A stretch of DNA of 64,000 nucleotides. It comes from Dolomedes plantarius (taxonomy: Eukaryota; Arthropoda; Arachnida; Araneae; Dolomedidae). Below are positions 22,301-33,922 of this stretch, one piece after another (the stretch's first letter is position 1; each line of letters opens with the position of its first letter). The notes beneath the pieces were generated by a model that worked only from the letters and a program-made list of their open reading frames with translations, was not told the origin of the DNA and made no database searches. The stretch covers positions 23,693,591-23,757,590 of the forward strand of contig OU015501.1 of assembly GCA_907164885.2 (NCBI GenBank), in the 5' to 3' direction. The position numbers were made by a program, and so were the translations under genes.

Positions 22301-22767
22301 CAGGTATGGGCAACTCTGATGAGACCGTGGGTTGCGTAGCGCATATGAAATATACCTGCGGTTCAGACCTTTATCGGGTTTTTTTTATTTTATAAAACTT
22401 GTCATTAATATAAAGTTCAAACTCTAAAGTTTGAACTAAATTAAAGTTACTTTTATGATCATTATAACACGAAAATAATAATACAACGAACCACATATAG
22501 TATTTAATGCTACTGTTGGGATTTCATGTTGCTCGCAAGATGGTCGAATGTTCGGGGAAACAACTGATATTGCAACACGCAACGCGCTTTCTAGGTTTGA
22601 ATCCATTATTCTAGTTCTCGTTTTAGGTTTAACAAACTGCATTCTAGAAAACAATTGCTCCCATTTACAAGTGCTTTAACGTGGGAACTGACCTTTGGTT
22701 GCTAGCAGGCCGAAGGCAGTGGGATTTGTAATAGACCTCGCGGGTCGTAAGTTGCACGTGCACGGTG
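22301..22767 (-). mobile_element. Decayed hAT element with C-terminal transposase fragment
   Basis: Left end CAGGTATGGGCAACT; the right end, reverse complemented, has GCACGTGCAACT, an imperfect hAT-like terminal pair. Between them the - strand (22436-22680) encodes WEQLFSRMQFVKPKTRTRI followed by LESALRVAIS. That fits the C-terminal hAT dimerisation segment of ZBED5-like transposases (FSxMxxxKxKxRxRLTD..L...LRIA). No upstream catalytic part remains. The flanks agree only partly (atctagaa versus gtgtagaa). Confidence 0.6.
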
Positions 22768-23115
22768 TAGAATGTTTACAGTTCAAAATGAGGTTAAAAA
22801 TTTCCTCAGAATTTTACATATAATCTTAATAATGAATATTTATTCAGTAATGTATTTTTCAGTTGTGTTCTAAAGATTCTGGAAGTTTAGAAATCGGATC
22901 ATCTTTCAGGGAAATCTGACCTTGCAGGCTCATATTTCTGTTGTGTTTATTTACGGCGACACTAGAGGATTAGTAAAGGATATATTCGTCATAAGTATAT
23001 GGATGAGATTATTGACTAGATATTGATCTAGGACTCTTAAATGTGTCTTGTATTCAACGAGTTCCTTGTAGTTTTCTGGAGGGGTTGATACTTACGTTTC
23101 AAACGACTTCCAACA

Positions 23116-24090
23116 ATAAATTAAGGCTGCTGTGTACTAACAATATTGGATTCACTCCCCTCAATGTTAACCTATGGAGAAAATGTGTCCAAGGATTGCC
23201 GACTTTGATTTAAAAATTCTTTAAAAAAAAGTACTCCGTAATAAAGAAAGACAGAAATTTTACACATTGGGGAATTTTTCGTTTTTTAAAAGTCAACGAT
23301 CGCATCAGAAACTTTACATTTATGTCCGCAATCCCAGCAGAGTTTGGCTATCATGAATGTAGGTATTGCCTGACTTTTAATCTACCTTGAATGCTCTTTT
23401 ATGCCTGTGTAAAGGGCTCGTTGGGTTTGATAAACATTACATTACATCTTAATATTTGAGTCCCACGCTTTAGCACCGATTTCACGGTGTATTCTGTAAA
23501 CAGGAAAAACAATACACCTAAAGACAGGTTTTGGCAATATAATAACAATATTCAGAGGAATATTCAATTTGGCTCATATTTTTCGGTAAAAGTTCCAGCC
23601 AACATATCGGAACAGCATGGGCTTGAACGTCTCCTCCTCCATCAGACAAATAAGACTTTCACCTGAATCCGTGAAATGAAGATAGGCTTGTGGAACAATA
23701 TGGCCGATTATAGGGCTAACCCTTGCTGCAAAGGTAGTAACCACTCTAGAAACCTTTCTGAAGTTAATTTTGGCATTAAGATAAATGGAGTACGAACATA
23801 AATGTAAGCCTCGGTAAAAGTTAGTGTAGAAGGCTGCAGTTTTTTGACTCTGGGTATGATTAGGAAAGACAAGGAAGCATAAAGACAGAAAATTGTTTCC
23901 TTAATGTGGATGTATTGAATCTAGAGTCTAATTTAGAAACTAAAACATCGAGAAAAGAGAATTTGTTATTTACCTAACTTCAGATGTAAACTGTACAAAC
24001 GAATTGATAGCATTAACAACATTAAGAAAAATGAAAGATTAAATGGATTATAGACAACAACAAACGTGTCATCAACATACACTAGGGATT
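23116..24090 (-). mobile_element. Decayed Penelope-like retroelement fragment
   Basis: On the - strand and in shifting frames the order is: VYVDDTFVVV (RT motif, YVDD at 24068-24079), INSFVQFTSEV, FSFLDVLVSKLDSRFNTS (about 23890-23955), then near 23320-23420 RALYTGIKEHSR and CWDCGHK. The last two resemble the GIY-YIG endonuclease end of Penelope-like elements. Stops and shifts interrupt all of it. The 3' part (23116-23300) recurs at 35876-36045, consistent with a shared 3' untranslated end. Identification rests on motif order; the upstream RT part was not recognised. Confidence 0.6.
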
Positions 24091-25830
24091 ATTTAAGTTG
24101 AATAAATTTAATGAGTTTTTCTTCGAAAGAGTTGTTTCTTTCGGCAGCCTCCCACGACGTACGTTTGGAATTTTATGTTGTCTTCCATATTTATATCAAA
24201 CAGTTTGATGTCTCTTACGTTTTTGAATTGCCTATAGAGACAATCACACTCAATATTCCTCGGCCTGATTATTAGCTATTAGTTAGTTCAAAACTCGTTG
24301 CCATCTCTTTATATTTTATTGTGGATATAAAAAGGCTGTGTGTTCCTCTGTTATACGTTTTCTGGCAATGAATAATTGGCAGTTTATCTTTTCATTTAAG
24401 GTATTGATTAGGAAAACGTTTTAAGAATATCGATTTCAAATTCATACATTTCTAAAATGTCAGATATCGAGCAAATGAGTCCCTATAAATCATGCACCTT
24501 TGGAATAACTTCTCCCTCTAAGAAAAAGTTATACCTTTATAAAACTATATTCGTACTAAAAATGGCATGACCATTAGCAAACTATTGCGAATCAAAAAGA
24601 ATCGTAGCCAGTATGAAATGTACTGTTAAACTTGCTTACAAAGATATGCACATAATTCTATACGATGAAAGTTAATATAATTGATGAAAAAAATATTAAA
24701 TAGATAATGGGGACAATATAAATCAATAGGTGTAATGACATAGTTTCTTTGCCAGTAGTGCCAAAAATATCAGTAATTAAAATATAAGTTTCTAAATTAA
24801 CTAGTTTTATGAATGGAAAGTCTAATGCATTTAAAAAAAAGAAACACGAGTTGCAATGTAAAAGTAAACTTCATATTAAAGCGGAAGAATTTAAAGCCTC
24901 CATTAAACCATTTCGCAGGTCATAAAGATACTGAAAGTGAGCAAATTCTCTTCACATTATTATTATTATTTTTTAATATTGTATATTTAACCAATGAAAT
25001 GAACTTTTTCATCTAACAACCAGTTCTTGCTTTTCATTTATATATTTTTTTTATCGACAATCAGCTTACAAACTCATCGGATTTTATAACCCGAAAGTAA
25101 AGATATTGGTTTGTGTGCCGCATGAGGTTAAAATCTCGTCATATCACTTGTTTTCTTTTATGAAAAGGGATTTTATATGTACTATAATCACCTTTTTTTA
25201 ATATTTACCTCATGGATATCAATACGCGCAAAGACAACAGTGAAGCAACTTTAACTTTTATATATAAAAACTAGTATTTAAAAATTTAGAAATCTAACAA
25301 TGAATCAATTAGAAAAAGGCTAGATAAAATGCTTAGGATTAAAAAATAAAAGCTCCATTAAAACAAAAATTTCAGAAAGGAGTATATATCTACATTTATA
25401 TACTTGAAGGCACGTCGATAGCTTCGATTAAATCTACGGCCAGTTGCGTAATGATTTTTCGATGATCATCTGTAGTATATGTATACATTTTCTTTAAAAC
25501 CCCAGTTTTCAGAAATTAAAGCAGACACGCTGCACTCAAGCATCTACATTATTAAAAACACGTAATTTCGGACTAAAACTTACCATATAAAGTCAGTTTC
25601 CGAAAGTCTCGAGAGACTTCCCATATTTGTGGGAATCTAAATGGTAAAACCAAAATACTGAACTACTTCAACGGACAAAGATTTCAAATAGTGGCTTTGA
25701 AATAATCTGAGTATAGCTGCAAAAAGTGGGAGCGCAGAGAAAGGACGGAAGCTCAAAATTAAATATTGGCATTTTTTTATTGAGTTATTTTAGGTGAGTT
25801 AAAATAATTCTATGCAGATATTTTTAGTTT
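24091..25830. other. Non-coding AT-rich DNA, probable intron
   Basis: Nothing recognised except short chance frames (for example 24813-25016). Confidence 0.4.
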
Positions 25831-25840
25831 TGACAACAGT

Positions 25841-26195
25841 GTGTTGTTGTTGTTGTTGTTTCTAATGCCTCTGGCAGGATGAAATTCCAGACCAGGTCCA
25901 TATAGGCTAGTGGGCCGAGGGGTGGGGCTCCGGTTTATAATGACACCACAAGGGTTCGAGTCCGATTTAGCCAGGTGCCACCTCAATTTTGACCGAGCAA
26001 CCCCAGGTTGGACATCTAAGAGGATCGTACCCTCTCCCACCCTCTATGACTTCATAGAGGGGCTTTCTGATCTACGGATTCAATGTGCCCATATCCGGAC
26101 TACACACGGAGGTATTTAATAGAACTTGTCGGAATTCGATCCAAACAGCCTCAGCACTGAAAGCCAACGCGCTAACACCAGGCTACCTCAAGCTC
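25841..26195 (-). mobile_element. tRNA-derived SINE, family 1, copy C, with target duplication
   Basis: Full copy with an (AAC)n tail (gttgttgttg at 25842-25860 on the + strand), the conserved 3' segment and a tRNA-like head at the right. Direct repeats tgacaacagt (25831-25840) and tgacaatagt (26196-26205) flank it with one difference. Confidence 0.85.
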
Positions 26196-26205
26196 TGACA
26201 ATAGT

Positions 26206-27072
26206 ATGAATGTTGCCGTTAGTAGCAAAGTTCTAAGTTTAATTAAAAATGTAGAGTTAAAAGTAGAGTTAATAAAAATGTGGGGTATGCTGTGAATGAT
26301 TTTTCCATTACAACTATTAAATGATATTACAATGATATAATTTTTTCTATTTTATTTGAGCTCGAATTTAAAAACATATTTTAATTAATGTATTAATATA
26401 TACTTAGAAATCAATAATAGCTTGGGAAATATAAAAGTTTTTATTTTGTTACGCCATTCTTAATGTTTCCTTCATCTGCACCAAATGTACATAAAAACAA
26501 AAACTGTACTGTGCATGTGTTATTGAGTGGGATTGTAATTGATTTTAAATTTTGTTAATATTATTCTTGTGTTTTTATGATAAAAACATTTTTTTTAATA
26601 AAAAAGAATGATAGCCATGCATTGTAGAGTTAAGAAAGCAGCATCAAGGAGATCTAACTTAGGGAGAGGATATGGGAAAATATGACTTCATCTACATGCT
26701 TTTCACTCTGAGATGTTAGAAGCGAAAGTATCAAGGAATGATACTGAAGTATGGAAATGAAATGCTGACCCGTACAATGTGTTACAGGTCAATTAACATC
26801 TTAATATCCTAATTAATATGGATTTCAATGCATTATTCCGATAAATATCATGATCAACAAAATATTCTCTTATTTTATAAAACATGCAGATATTTTTTGA
26901 AGAAGCTTAATAAATTGAACATCCTTTCATTCTTTCGAATATTATTAATGAAGTTAGTAATTATACAAAGGAAGATATCTCTCTGGATACTAAATATAAG
27001 AATGTATTTATTGTATACTTAGGAAAAAGAAGATTCATTCTGTTCAAATAATATGAACTTCATTTAAAGACA
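26206..27072. other. Non-coding AT-rich DNA, probable intron
   Basis: No gene, repeat family or inverted repeat recognised. Confidence 0.4.
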
Positions 27073-27125
27073 CGATGACACAGGGGCGGCTCCAGACCAG
27101 AGATTTGAGGGAGGGGGGACACGGG

Positions 27126-27127
<2 letters not shown>

Positions 27128-27167
<40 letters not shown>

Positions 27168-27186
27168 ATATATATATATATATATA
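27128..27186. repeat. (TA)n microsatellite
   Basis: (TA)n runs at 27128-27162 and 27167-27186, with more at 27244-27258 directly before the nested Tc1. Confidence 0.95.
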
Positions 27187-27258
27187 AGAAATAAACAACC
27201 TCTCATTTTAAATTTAAACTCATTTAGTATTAGGTCTACGATTATATATATATATATA

Positions 27259-28889
27259 CAGTGGCTCCCAAAAGTGTTCGTACACTTACGAATTTCAATG
27301 AAATAGGGGTCTATCCATTAATTAAAATGAATATTTCAGAATGGGTATTTAATAATAAGATCTATAATCTATACTTAACAAAACTACATGAAATATTTTG
27401 AAAACATATTAGAAGTTTATTTTTAAGAAACCAGTAATCAAAAAGTAACAAAAATTTTATCTCACAAAAGTCATCGAACACTGAAATATTTTCGGATAAA
27501 TTCATAATTAAAATTATCGTCTGGCGCTTTATTTTTATTTTTGAATTGTGGTGGCATTTAAAATATCGTTTGGCTTTAATTTTTGCTTGCCTACTCCGTA
27601 ATATTCTATTTATTATTTAAAATGGCTCGTAGTCGTAAAGAAACAACAAACAGCATTCGAAAATTTATTATTTTTCATCATAGTAGTTGTAAATCAGTTC
27701 GGAATATTGCTAAAATACTTAATTTATCCCATTCTACTATGCAGTATGTGAAAAAACGCTTTAAAGATGAAAATTGGATCGAAAACAAGGTAAGAAAAGG
27801 CCGTCCGGCAAAGTTAACAAAACGTGATCAGAGATTTATAATTAGAAAAATTGTGAAAAATTCACGTTTGACTGCTGTAAAAGTTTCTGTAGAATTCAAT
27901 GAAACATTTTCTACTTCAATTTCACCTGAAATTTTTTGACGAGTTCTCAGAACAGCTGGATTACATGGACGTTCTGACCATAGAAAAATTTTTGTGAGTG
28001 AGAAAAACAGAAAGTTTAGGCTTCCCTTAGCACTATCAACGATAAATAAGCCCCAAACCTATTGGAATAATGTCTTATTTGCCGATGGACATTTTTCATG
28101 CTGATGGGCGTATAATTGTATGGAGAAGAAAAAAATGAGGAACTTAATCCCAAGAACTTAGTAGGAACAGTTAAGCATGCCGGTGGAGGTATCCTTGTGT
28201 GGGGGTGCATGTCAGCATCAGGACTAGGAAATTTGGTATTTATTGATGGCATAATGAATCATGCTGTTTTTATAAATATTTTAATAGACAATTTAAAATT
28301 ATTAGCTCAAAATTTGGGTATTTTATCAAGATAACGATCCTAAGCACACGGCTCTCAACGTTCGCATCTGGTGTCTCTATAATTGTCCACAAGTTTTGAA
28401 AACACCACCTAAATCGCCAGATTTAAACCCAATAGAACATATATGGAGACAACTGGAGGTTCGAGTACGGAAACACGACATTCACACGAAAGCAAAGTAA
28501 AAACAATTATGATGGAAGAATGGATGAACATTGATGCAAAAATTGCAAAAAAAATAAAGCAATCTATTTCCAGACGTTTAAAAGCTGCTGTGGATGCTAA
28601 AGGATATCCTATTAAATATTTATTTAACGAAAAATTAGAATATTTACTAATATGTAGAGATTTTTTACAAGTGTACGATGACTTTTGTGAGATAAAGTTT
28701 TTGTTACTTTTGGATTATTGGTTTCTTAAAAATAAAGTTTTACTATGTTTTCAAAATATTTCATGTAGTTTTGTTAAGAATAGATTATAGATCTTTTTAT
28801 TAAATACCTATTCTGAAATATTCATTTTAATCAATGGATAGACCCCTATTTCATTGAAAATCGTAAGTGTACGAACATTGCTCCTACTG
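27259..28889 (+). mobile_element. Tc1-like transposon with long (about 210 bp) terminal inverted repeats
   Basis: The left arm 27259-27480 and right arm about 28680-28889 are inverted copies of each other (GTTCGTACACTTACGA, ATAGGGGTCTATCCATT, and on to TTTTTGTTACTTTT). A TA lies at the left flank (27257-27258); the right flank has decayed. Carries a broken transposase. Confidence 0.8.
27622..28636 (+). pseudogene. Tc1-like transposase, several frameshifts and stops
   Basis: Starts MARSRKETTNSIRKFI with a helix-turn-helix (SVRNIAKILNLSHSTMQYV) and a GRPAKL linker. The frame stops at 27937. Later pieces continue the family: LFADGHF near 28080 (first catalytic region, altered), HAGGGILVWGCMSASG (28170-28225), NDPKHTA near 28335 (second Asp) and SPDLNPIEHIW near 28420 (Glu), then RRLKAAVDAKGYPIKY. 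At least three frame changes; not functional. Confidence 0.8.
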
Positions 28890-29198
28890 CCCCTCCCTCG
28901 GAACCGTCGTTGTGATGACATAGCTTTCTACTGTAGAGATCAGCGCACCTGTGAGGAGCTCAGGAGGAGCAGGTTCAGCCTAATTGATTTTATAGTGAAG
29001 TAAAGAAAATGAACACTGTAGCAGGGATTAAACTATTACCACATTTTCTTCGAAAAATAAATCTGTCAATTTTAAGGATTTCAGTTTAGTGTTTATAATG
29101 GGCAAACTTTATTAAGCACTCTAGAAGTATTTTCTTTAATATTTATGTTGCATTTATATACATAGAGTGAAACAATTCTTTAAAAAAATTTTTTTTAG

Positions 29199-29211
29199 AC
29201 TTCAAGTCACC
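29199..29211 (+). other. Leader end and acceptor of gene 1 exon 2
   Basis: A long T-tract ends TTTTTAG at 29198; the exon opens ACTTCAAGTCACC just before ATG. The ACC context is favourable for initiation. The same arrangement precedes gene 2. Confidence 0.6.
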
Positions 29212-31623
29212 ATGAAGATTGCCATTCTCTTGTCACTTCTATTATGCATCTGTATAGCTACAGGAGCAGACGACAAAAAGTCGGAAGGCCGACGCAGGGG
29301 CATATTTGGAATAGGCCCCTTCCGTCCTTTTATGCGAGTGCTCGGCATGATGGGATTACCTTTACTGCCCTTGTTGCTCCTGAGGCAGCTACTGGCGGGA
29401 GCTGGTGCAGCTAATCAGCAAGGAGGAGGAGCTGGTGCAGGAATGGGCAGTTTAGGTGCCCTCGGTCTTCTCGGTCCCTTTGGTGCAGGAGCAGGTCTCG
29501 GAGGATTCCGGCCAGGAGCCGGTGCAGGAGGACTGAGTGCACTCCTAGGAGGTGCTGGTGGTGCAGGAGCGGCAGGAGGATCTGCAGCCGGTTCTGCTCC
29601 TGCAGGCCTTTACTTACAGAAGCGTTCTACTGCTGATAAACTGCAACCTCTTTTAGGAGCTCTTGCCCGTCTTGAACGTGCTGTTGAACAATATGACTTA
29701 GGTGCCCCTGATTGCCAGCGTCGAATCGTGTGTGAACTGCACAGGAAGACTATCAAGCCAAGTGTTGGATCTCTCACTGAAAAGCTCATTCAGGCATTTG
29801 GGTAAGCCTTTGAACATTTTATGCTCGGTTGCATGCAAATATTTTTTCTCTGCTAATCGTATAGAACAATGGTATTTCAAAATGAGGTGTCTGTCGAATC
29901 GAGTACATTAAAAGACACAAGATAACTGAAAATCAGTGTTAAAATTTCAGATTGAAAATAAATTGCAAATTTTTTAATTTTAAAGTGTGGACCAAGAAAT
30001 GTCTTTTATGGAGGTCATTCCGAGGGGAGGTTACGCAATAATTTACAAAGTTTTTTTTCTCAGTTGACAGCATAAGGCAAAACACAACACAATATATTCG
30101 ACTGTTTATATTGACACTGTTTATGAATGCTTCCGTAATGTTTATGAATATACGAAACTTTGATGACGAGGTCATCTGTTTCAGAAATATTGTCAGTGTT
30201 ATTCAAAGTGAAATTTTATTCATATGCCTACAACCCACTAATCTGGATAATCTCTTAAATGTAATAATCATTTAAAAATTCAGAGTCATTTGGAATATAT
30301 TAAACGTGTGGCTGTCCGATTCTCTTTCCTGGATCTGGAAAATTTCGACTAATCAGATAGCTCGTTTGTGCGTCTATTTCCTTTGTAGAAGAAGGCGAGA
30401 TTTCGAACAGTGTAAAACCAGGAAATTTTGCATAGCCGGGCAGATGTCTTTCTTGCAAAAAAAGGGAAATACTGGTAAGCGTTAGTAATCATGAAGTATT
30501 AAAGGATAAATTAGCAGCCTTTCTCTAAAATAATCTACCGCAGTTTAAAAACATTGGCTGGTCAATCAGCTTCCAACTATACCAGTGACCACTTGAAATT
30601 TTAAACAGTTTAATTGCCTTGTGTTGATTATCTTAGTTGATGCGTCTTAAATCCATGCTATGGACCATGATATATGACATGAGTTGGGTGTTAATGAATG
30701 GGGCACTTAACCGCCACCTCACCGCTGTGGGTTACACCCGAGAACAAATGATTTACAATTAGTTAATTAAACGATGAGTTTTTTTACACACACACGCAAG
30801 AAAGAACTAATAATATCTTTAGTTTAATTTGAGAGAATCCAATATGAATGTTGTTTTGAAATCCTTGGCTCTATAGAACTAATATCTAAAGTAGATCTTT
30901 ACTTCTTTACATATGGTTCTGATCAGTATTATAAATCTAAATATATAAACTAATAAACTTTAATATGAGTAGAAATTTAAGCGTCGTACTAAAAATGAAA
31001 ACAAAGCAACGTAGTTGAGAGGAAAAGGTGTTCATGAACTCCTCCTGCCAACCTCCTGCCAATCATGAACCTCCTGCTGTATGTCATATTTTCTGCATTA
31101 TCTGAAATATCTAAATGTCTGATCTTCTCGTGAAATTGATATTGCTGTTTTTTAATTGATATGATTATAATATTTTATCTGATATTTATTTTCACACTGA
31201 AGGAAAATGCTATTAGTTCTCGCTACATAGAGCTTTAGTACCTCCCCTGAATAATACATTTGCAGGTTTCATGAATGAATGAGAACATTGCTTTAAGATC
31301 TATTGAATATCCATTACTTTCATAAAATTGTGTACGCTTCGTTCTAATCCGACAACATATAATGAGTTTTGAGTGAATCGTAATTTTCTTTTTTCTTTAG
31401 AGTGGAAGCTCGCCTGGAACGATCCCGTTTCACGTCCAACGCAAAAGCTGTCCTGAAAGACTTCCTCAAAGCTGCTCGTAATGGCCTTCAGCAGCGGGAC
31501 TGTGCTGCAATTTACTACAAGTGCCCTGTAGCAGTAGCAACAACAACAACTCGCTCGGAGAAAACAGTGTTGCAACATAAATCACAAAGTGGATCCCATG
31601 CTAATAATTCACCTCAATCATAA
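29212..31623 (+). CDS. Secreted Gly/Ala/Leu-rich protein, DM4/DM12-like (gene 1)
   Basis: Coding exons 29212-29801 and 31401-31623, joined in phase 2 (donor G|GTAAGC, acceptor TTTCTTTAG), give 270 residues. Residues 1-18 form a signal peptide (MKIAILLSLLLCICIATG). An Arg-rich patch follows at 26-29. A hydrophobic stretch 44-62 (MRVLGMMGLPLLPLLLL) could be a membrane or amphipathic helix. Residues 62-132 are Gly/Ala/Leu repeats. A Lys-Arg at 137-138 is a possible convertase site. The C-terminal domain has LERAVEQYDL, then C168 and C174 (CQRRIVCE), then DC at 231 and CP at 238; this C-x5-C ... DC-x6-CP pattern resembles DM4/DM12. A Thr/Ser-rich tail ends the protein. Function unknown; probably exported. 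The gene at 59081 is a paralogue. AATAAA signals lie at 31995 and 33108. Confidence 0.85.
29802..31400 (+). other. Intron of gene 1 (1,599 bp)
   Basis: GT at 29802-29803 and AG at 31399-31400 with a polypyrimidine tract. Phase 2. No other gene inside. Confidence 0.8.
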
Positions 31624-33113
31624 AAATCCAACGTTAGGCTCACGAACAAGAAACGCTGCAGAATCTGTTTTGCATTTCAACTCAGTATTCTGTTTAGCAA
31701 TCTGCTTAAGATCTTATATAAATTAGAATGAAGTAAGAGAAGTTACTTCTGGAAAACTGAAGTTTTTAACGCTGTGGCATACTTTACGTAAATTCAAGTA
31801 TAGGACTGTATTTGTATCAAGCCAATGAGGGGTTAAACAATTGCCTTGGTAGCAATCATGGTAGCAATCATGGTCAAATACGCTTACGCATTTACCTAGT
31901 ATTATCTAATATTAATTTTTTATAATAAGCTGGATAAGCTGAGGAAAACTGTTTAATTCAGTTTAGAATTCTTTTATAAACACCGTTCCCTCTGAATAAA
32001 TATATTTTGAGTTGCCAAAAGGAAAAACCTAGAAAATACTACTCAAAAGCGAAGTTCAAGTTATTGCACATAATTTATTTCAACAGCTATTGTTATAAAC
32101 ATAGTGTTAACACAATATTATATGTATATCTTTATTATTGTAATAAGGTTTGAGTGCAAGAAACAAGTATGTTCTAATCTGTTACTAATTTTTTTGTGTC
32201 ATAAAATACATGGGCTTGCATCCATATAAGCGCCTCCTTCTTTTATTAGCTGATTTATATGTGTGCGTGTTAATTACAGAAGTCGGGCACTTGTGCAATT
32301 GCTTGTATCTGAACGAGGTGAATATTTTTAGCTGTGTAGTCTGTATAAGATTGTACGTATTGTTTAGGTCATTGTCTATTCAGGGAAAGGATTACATGGA
32401 CCGTAGTGAGTCTCCTAGATCGGCCTATTAAAACCATGCCTCAGAAACTTGTAAATTATGTTTGTTTTAAAGCTTGTATGAAGAGCTGAATGCATGAAAG
32501 TGTATTAAGTATGTTTTTATGAACAAGGGAAATAAGAAATCAGATTAAGTCAGATTCAATTGCTCAGCGATCAATAATGATGTCACACGATCGCTCGTTT
32601 TTTACAGGATGAGCGGTAAATAGACATCTGTAACTCAAAGACTTTTATTGATTTAGTATTTTGTCATGAATGTACATATCACTTTTAATTATCATGAACT
32701 TTTTGTGCTACCCATTAAAGAGAACATCGATATGTTTCATTTATTGTGAAGTAATGCTCAAAGATTTTCATCTGTTCACGAATTTTCAAATATTTTTATG
32801 CTCATACGAAGTTTAATTTAAAAGTTTCATACACATATACAGAGTATTATGTGCAATTTTATGCTATTCATCAGCTAAATAGTTCCTTCAAATGAAACAT
32901 CCTTGACGGATGTTTCTTATAATGTATTCAGACTATTTGGAAATACGCATTTTATTCAAGAATGAGAAACTTCCTGTCATCGATTCAGCAAGGTATTAGA
33001 GTGAAATGGTTTTGTTTTCTCTGTCGAATAAGATACCGTTATTAAACATTCGTCATGAAACTAGAACAATTTATATATGATACATGTATGTTATGTTTTA
33101 TTTTCCCAATAAA
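31624..33113 (+). other. 3' untranslated and downstream region of gene 1
   Basis: AATAAA occurs at 31995-32000 (372 bp past the stop) and at 33108-33113. Which one is used cannot be told from sequence. No other gene recognised. Confidence 0.45.
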
Positions 33114-33223
33114 GTTATTAATATATCATCGTAATGTTTATGAATTATTTTTTTCTTTTGAATATAATTTTAGACTAAAATTTCTCGTTTGTTCAATTAT
33201 TTTACTTTACTCATAAATTGTAA

Positions 33224-33922
33224 TCTATATATATAAAACAGTTCCGTAACTGACTCATTCATTCATTCATTCACTGACTGACTGACATACAACGCACAGA
33301 CCAAACCGCTGGACCTAAAGGGCTGAAATTTTGCATGGCGATACTTCTAATAGTGTAGGGGTGCACTAAGAAAGATTTTTCAAAAATTCTTCTTAGATTT
33401 TTTTAAATTAAATTTTTAAGCTCTTTTTAAAACTTTTTTTACGTTTGCATTTAAAATAATACATTGAGGGTTATAAAATTTATATCACGAGAAAGATCAT
33501 AAAAATTCCTTCAAAATGAAATTTTTTTCGAATTTTTACCTCTATTTCCTGATTTTTGGTGAATTTTTAAAGATTCATTTTTAGAATTTAATTTATTAAA
33601 TGCCGATCACGTGATTTCTTTTTCTGGTACTTTCAATAAATTTAACGTCACGTGCGTAGCAACTAAATAGACCAAAAAAAAAAAACATTTTTTCTTTCTA
33701 ATGCAGCAGACGATTGGATATTATCCAAAAAAAATAAATATTCCTTATGATTTTTTTTATAAATATATATATATATAAATATTTTTTTACATCAATTGTA
33801 TATATTCATCGTCTCATTTATTATAAATATATATATTTATTTTTTTTGGCATTAATTGCATACGTTTACCGTTGTATTTAATTTGAATGTACTCCGTAGC
33901 GAAGCGCGGGTTTTCAGTTAGT
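33224..33922. mobile_element. Non-autonomous Helitron-like element
   Basis: Begins TCTATATATATAAAA and ends GCGCGGGTTTTCAGTTAGT, like the 5'-TC and 3'-CTAGT ends of many arthropod Helitrons. It sits between A and T, the usual insertion point. The left part holds short tandem (attc)n and (tgac)n units and the phrase CCGCTGGACC typical of these families. No Rep/helicase coding. Confidence 0.5.

Larger units (their letters stand above)
27081..28912. mobile_element. hAT-like non-autonomous element, host of a nested Tc1
   Basis: Left end CAGGGGCGGCTCC and right end (reverse complement) CAACGACGGTTCC are imperfect inverted repeats, with GAGGGAGGGG further in on both sides. Flanking octamers cgatgaca (27073-27080) and tgatgaca (28913-28920) match at 7 of 8 positions, as expected for hAT. 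The interior is (TA)n plus the Tc1 element 27259-28889. Confidence 0.55.

Noticed and set aside
24813..25016. 67-codon + strand frame
   Set aside because: AT-rich, Lys/Asn/Phe-biased, with no homologous motif, promoter or splice site.
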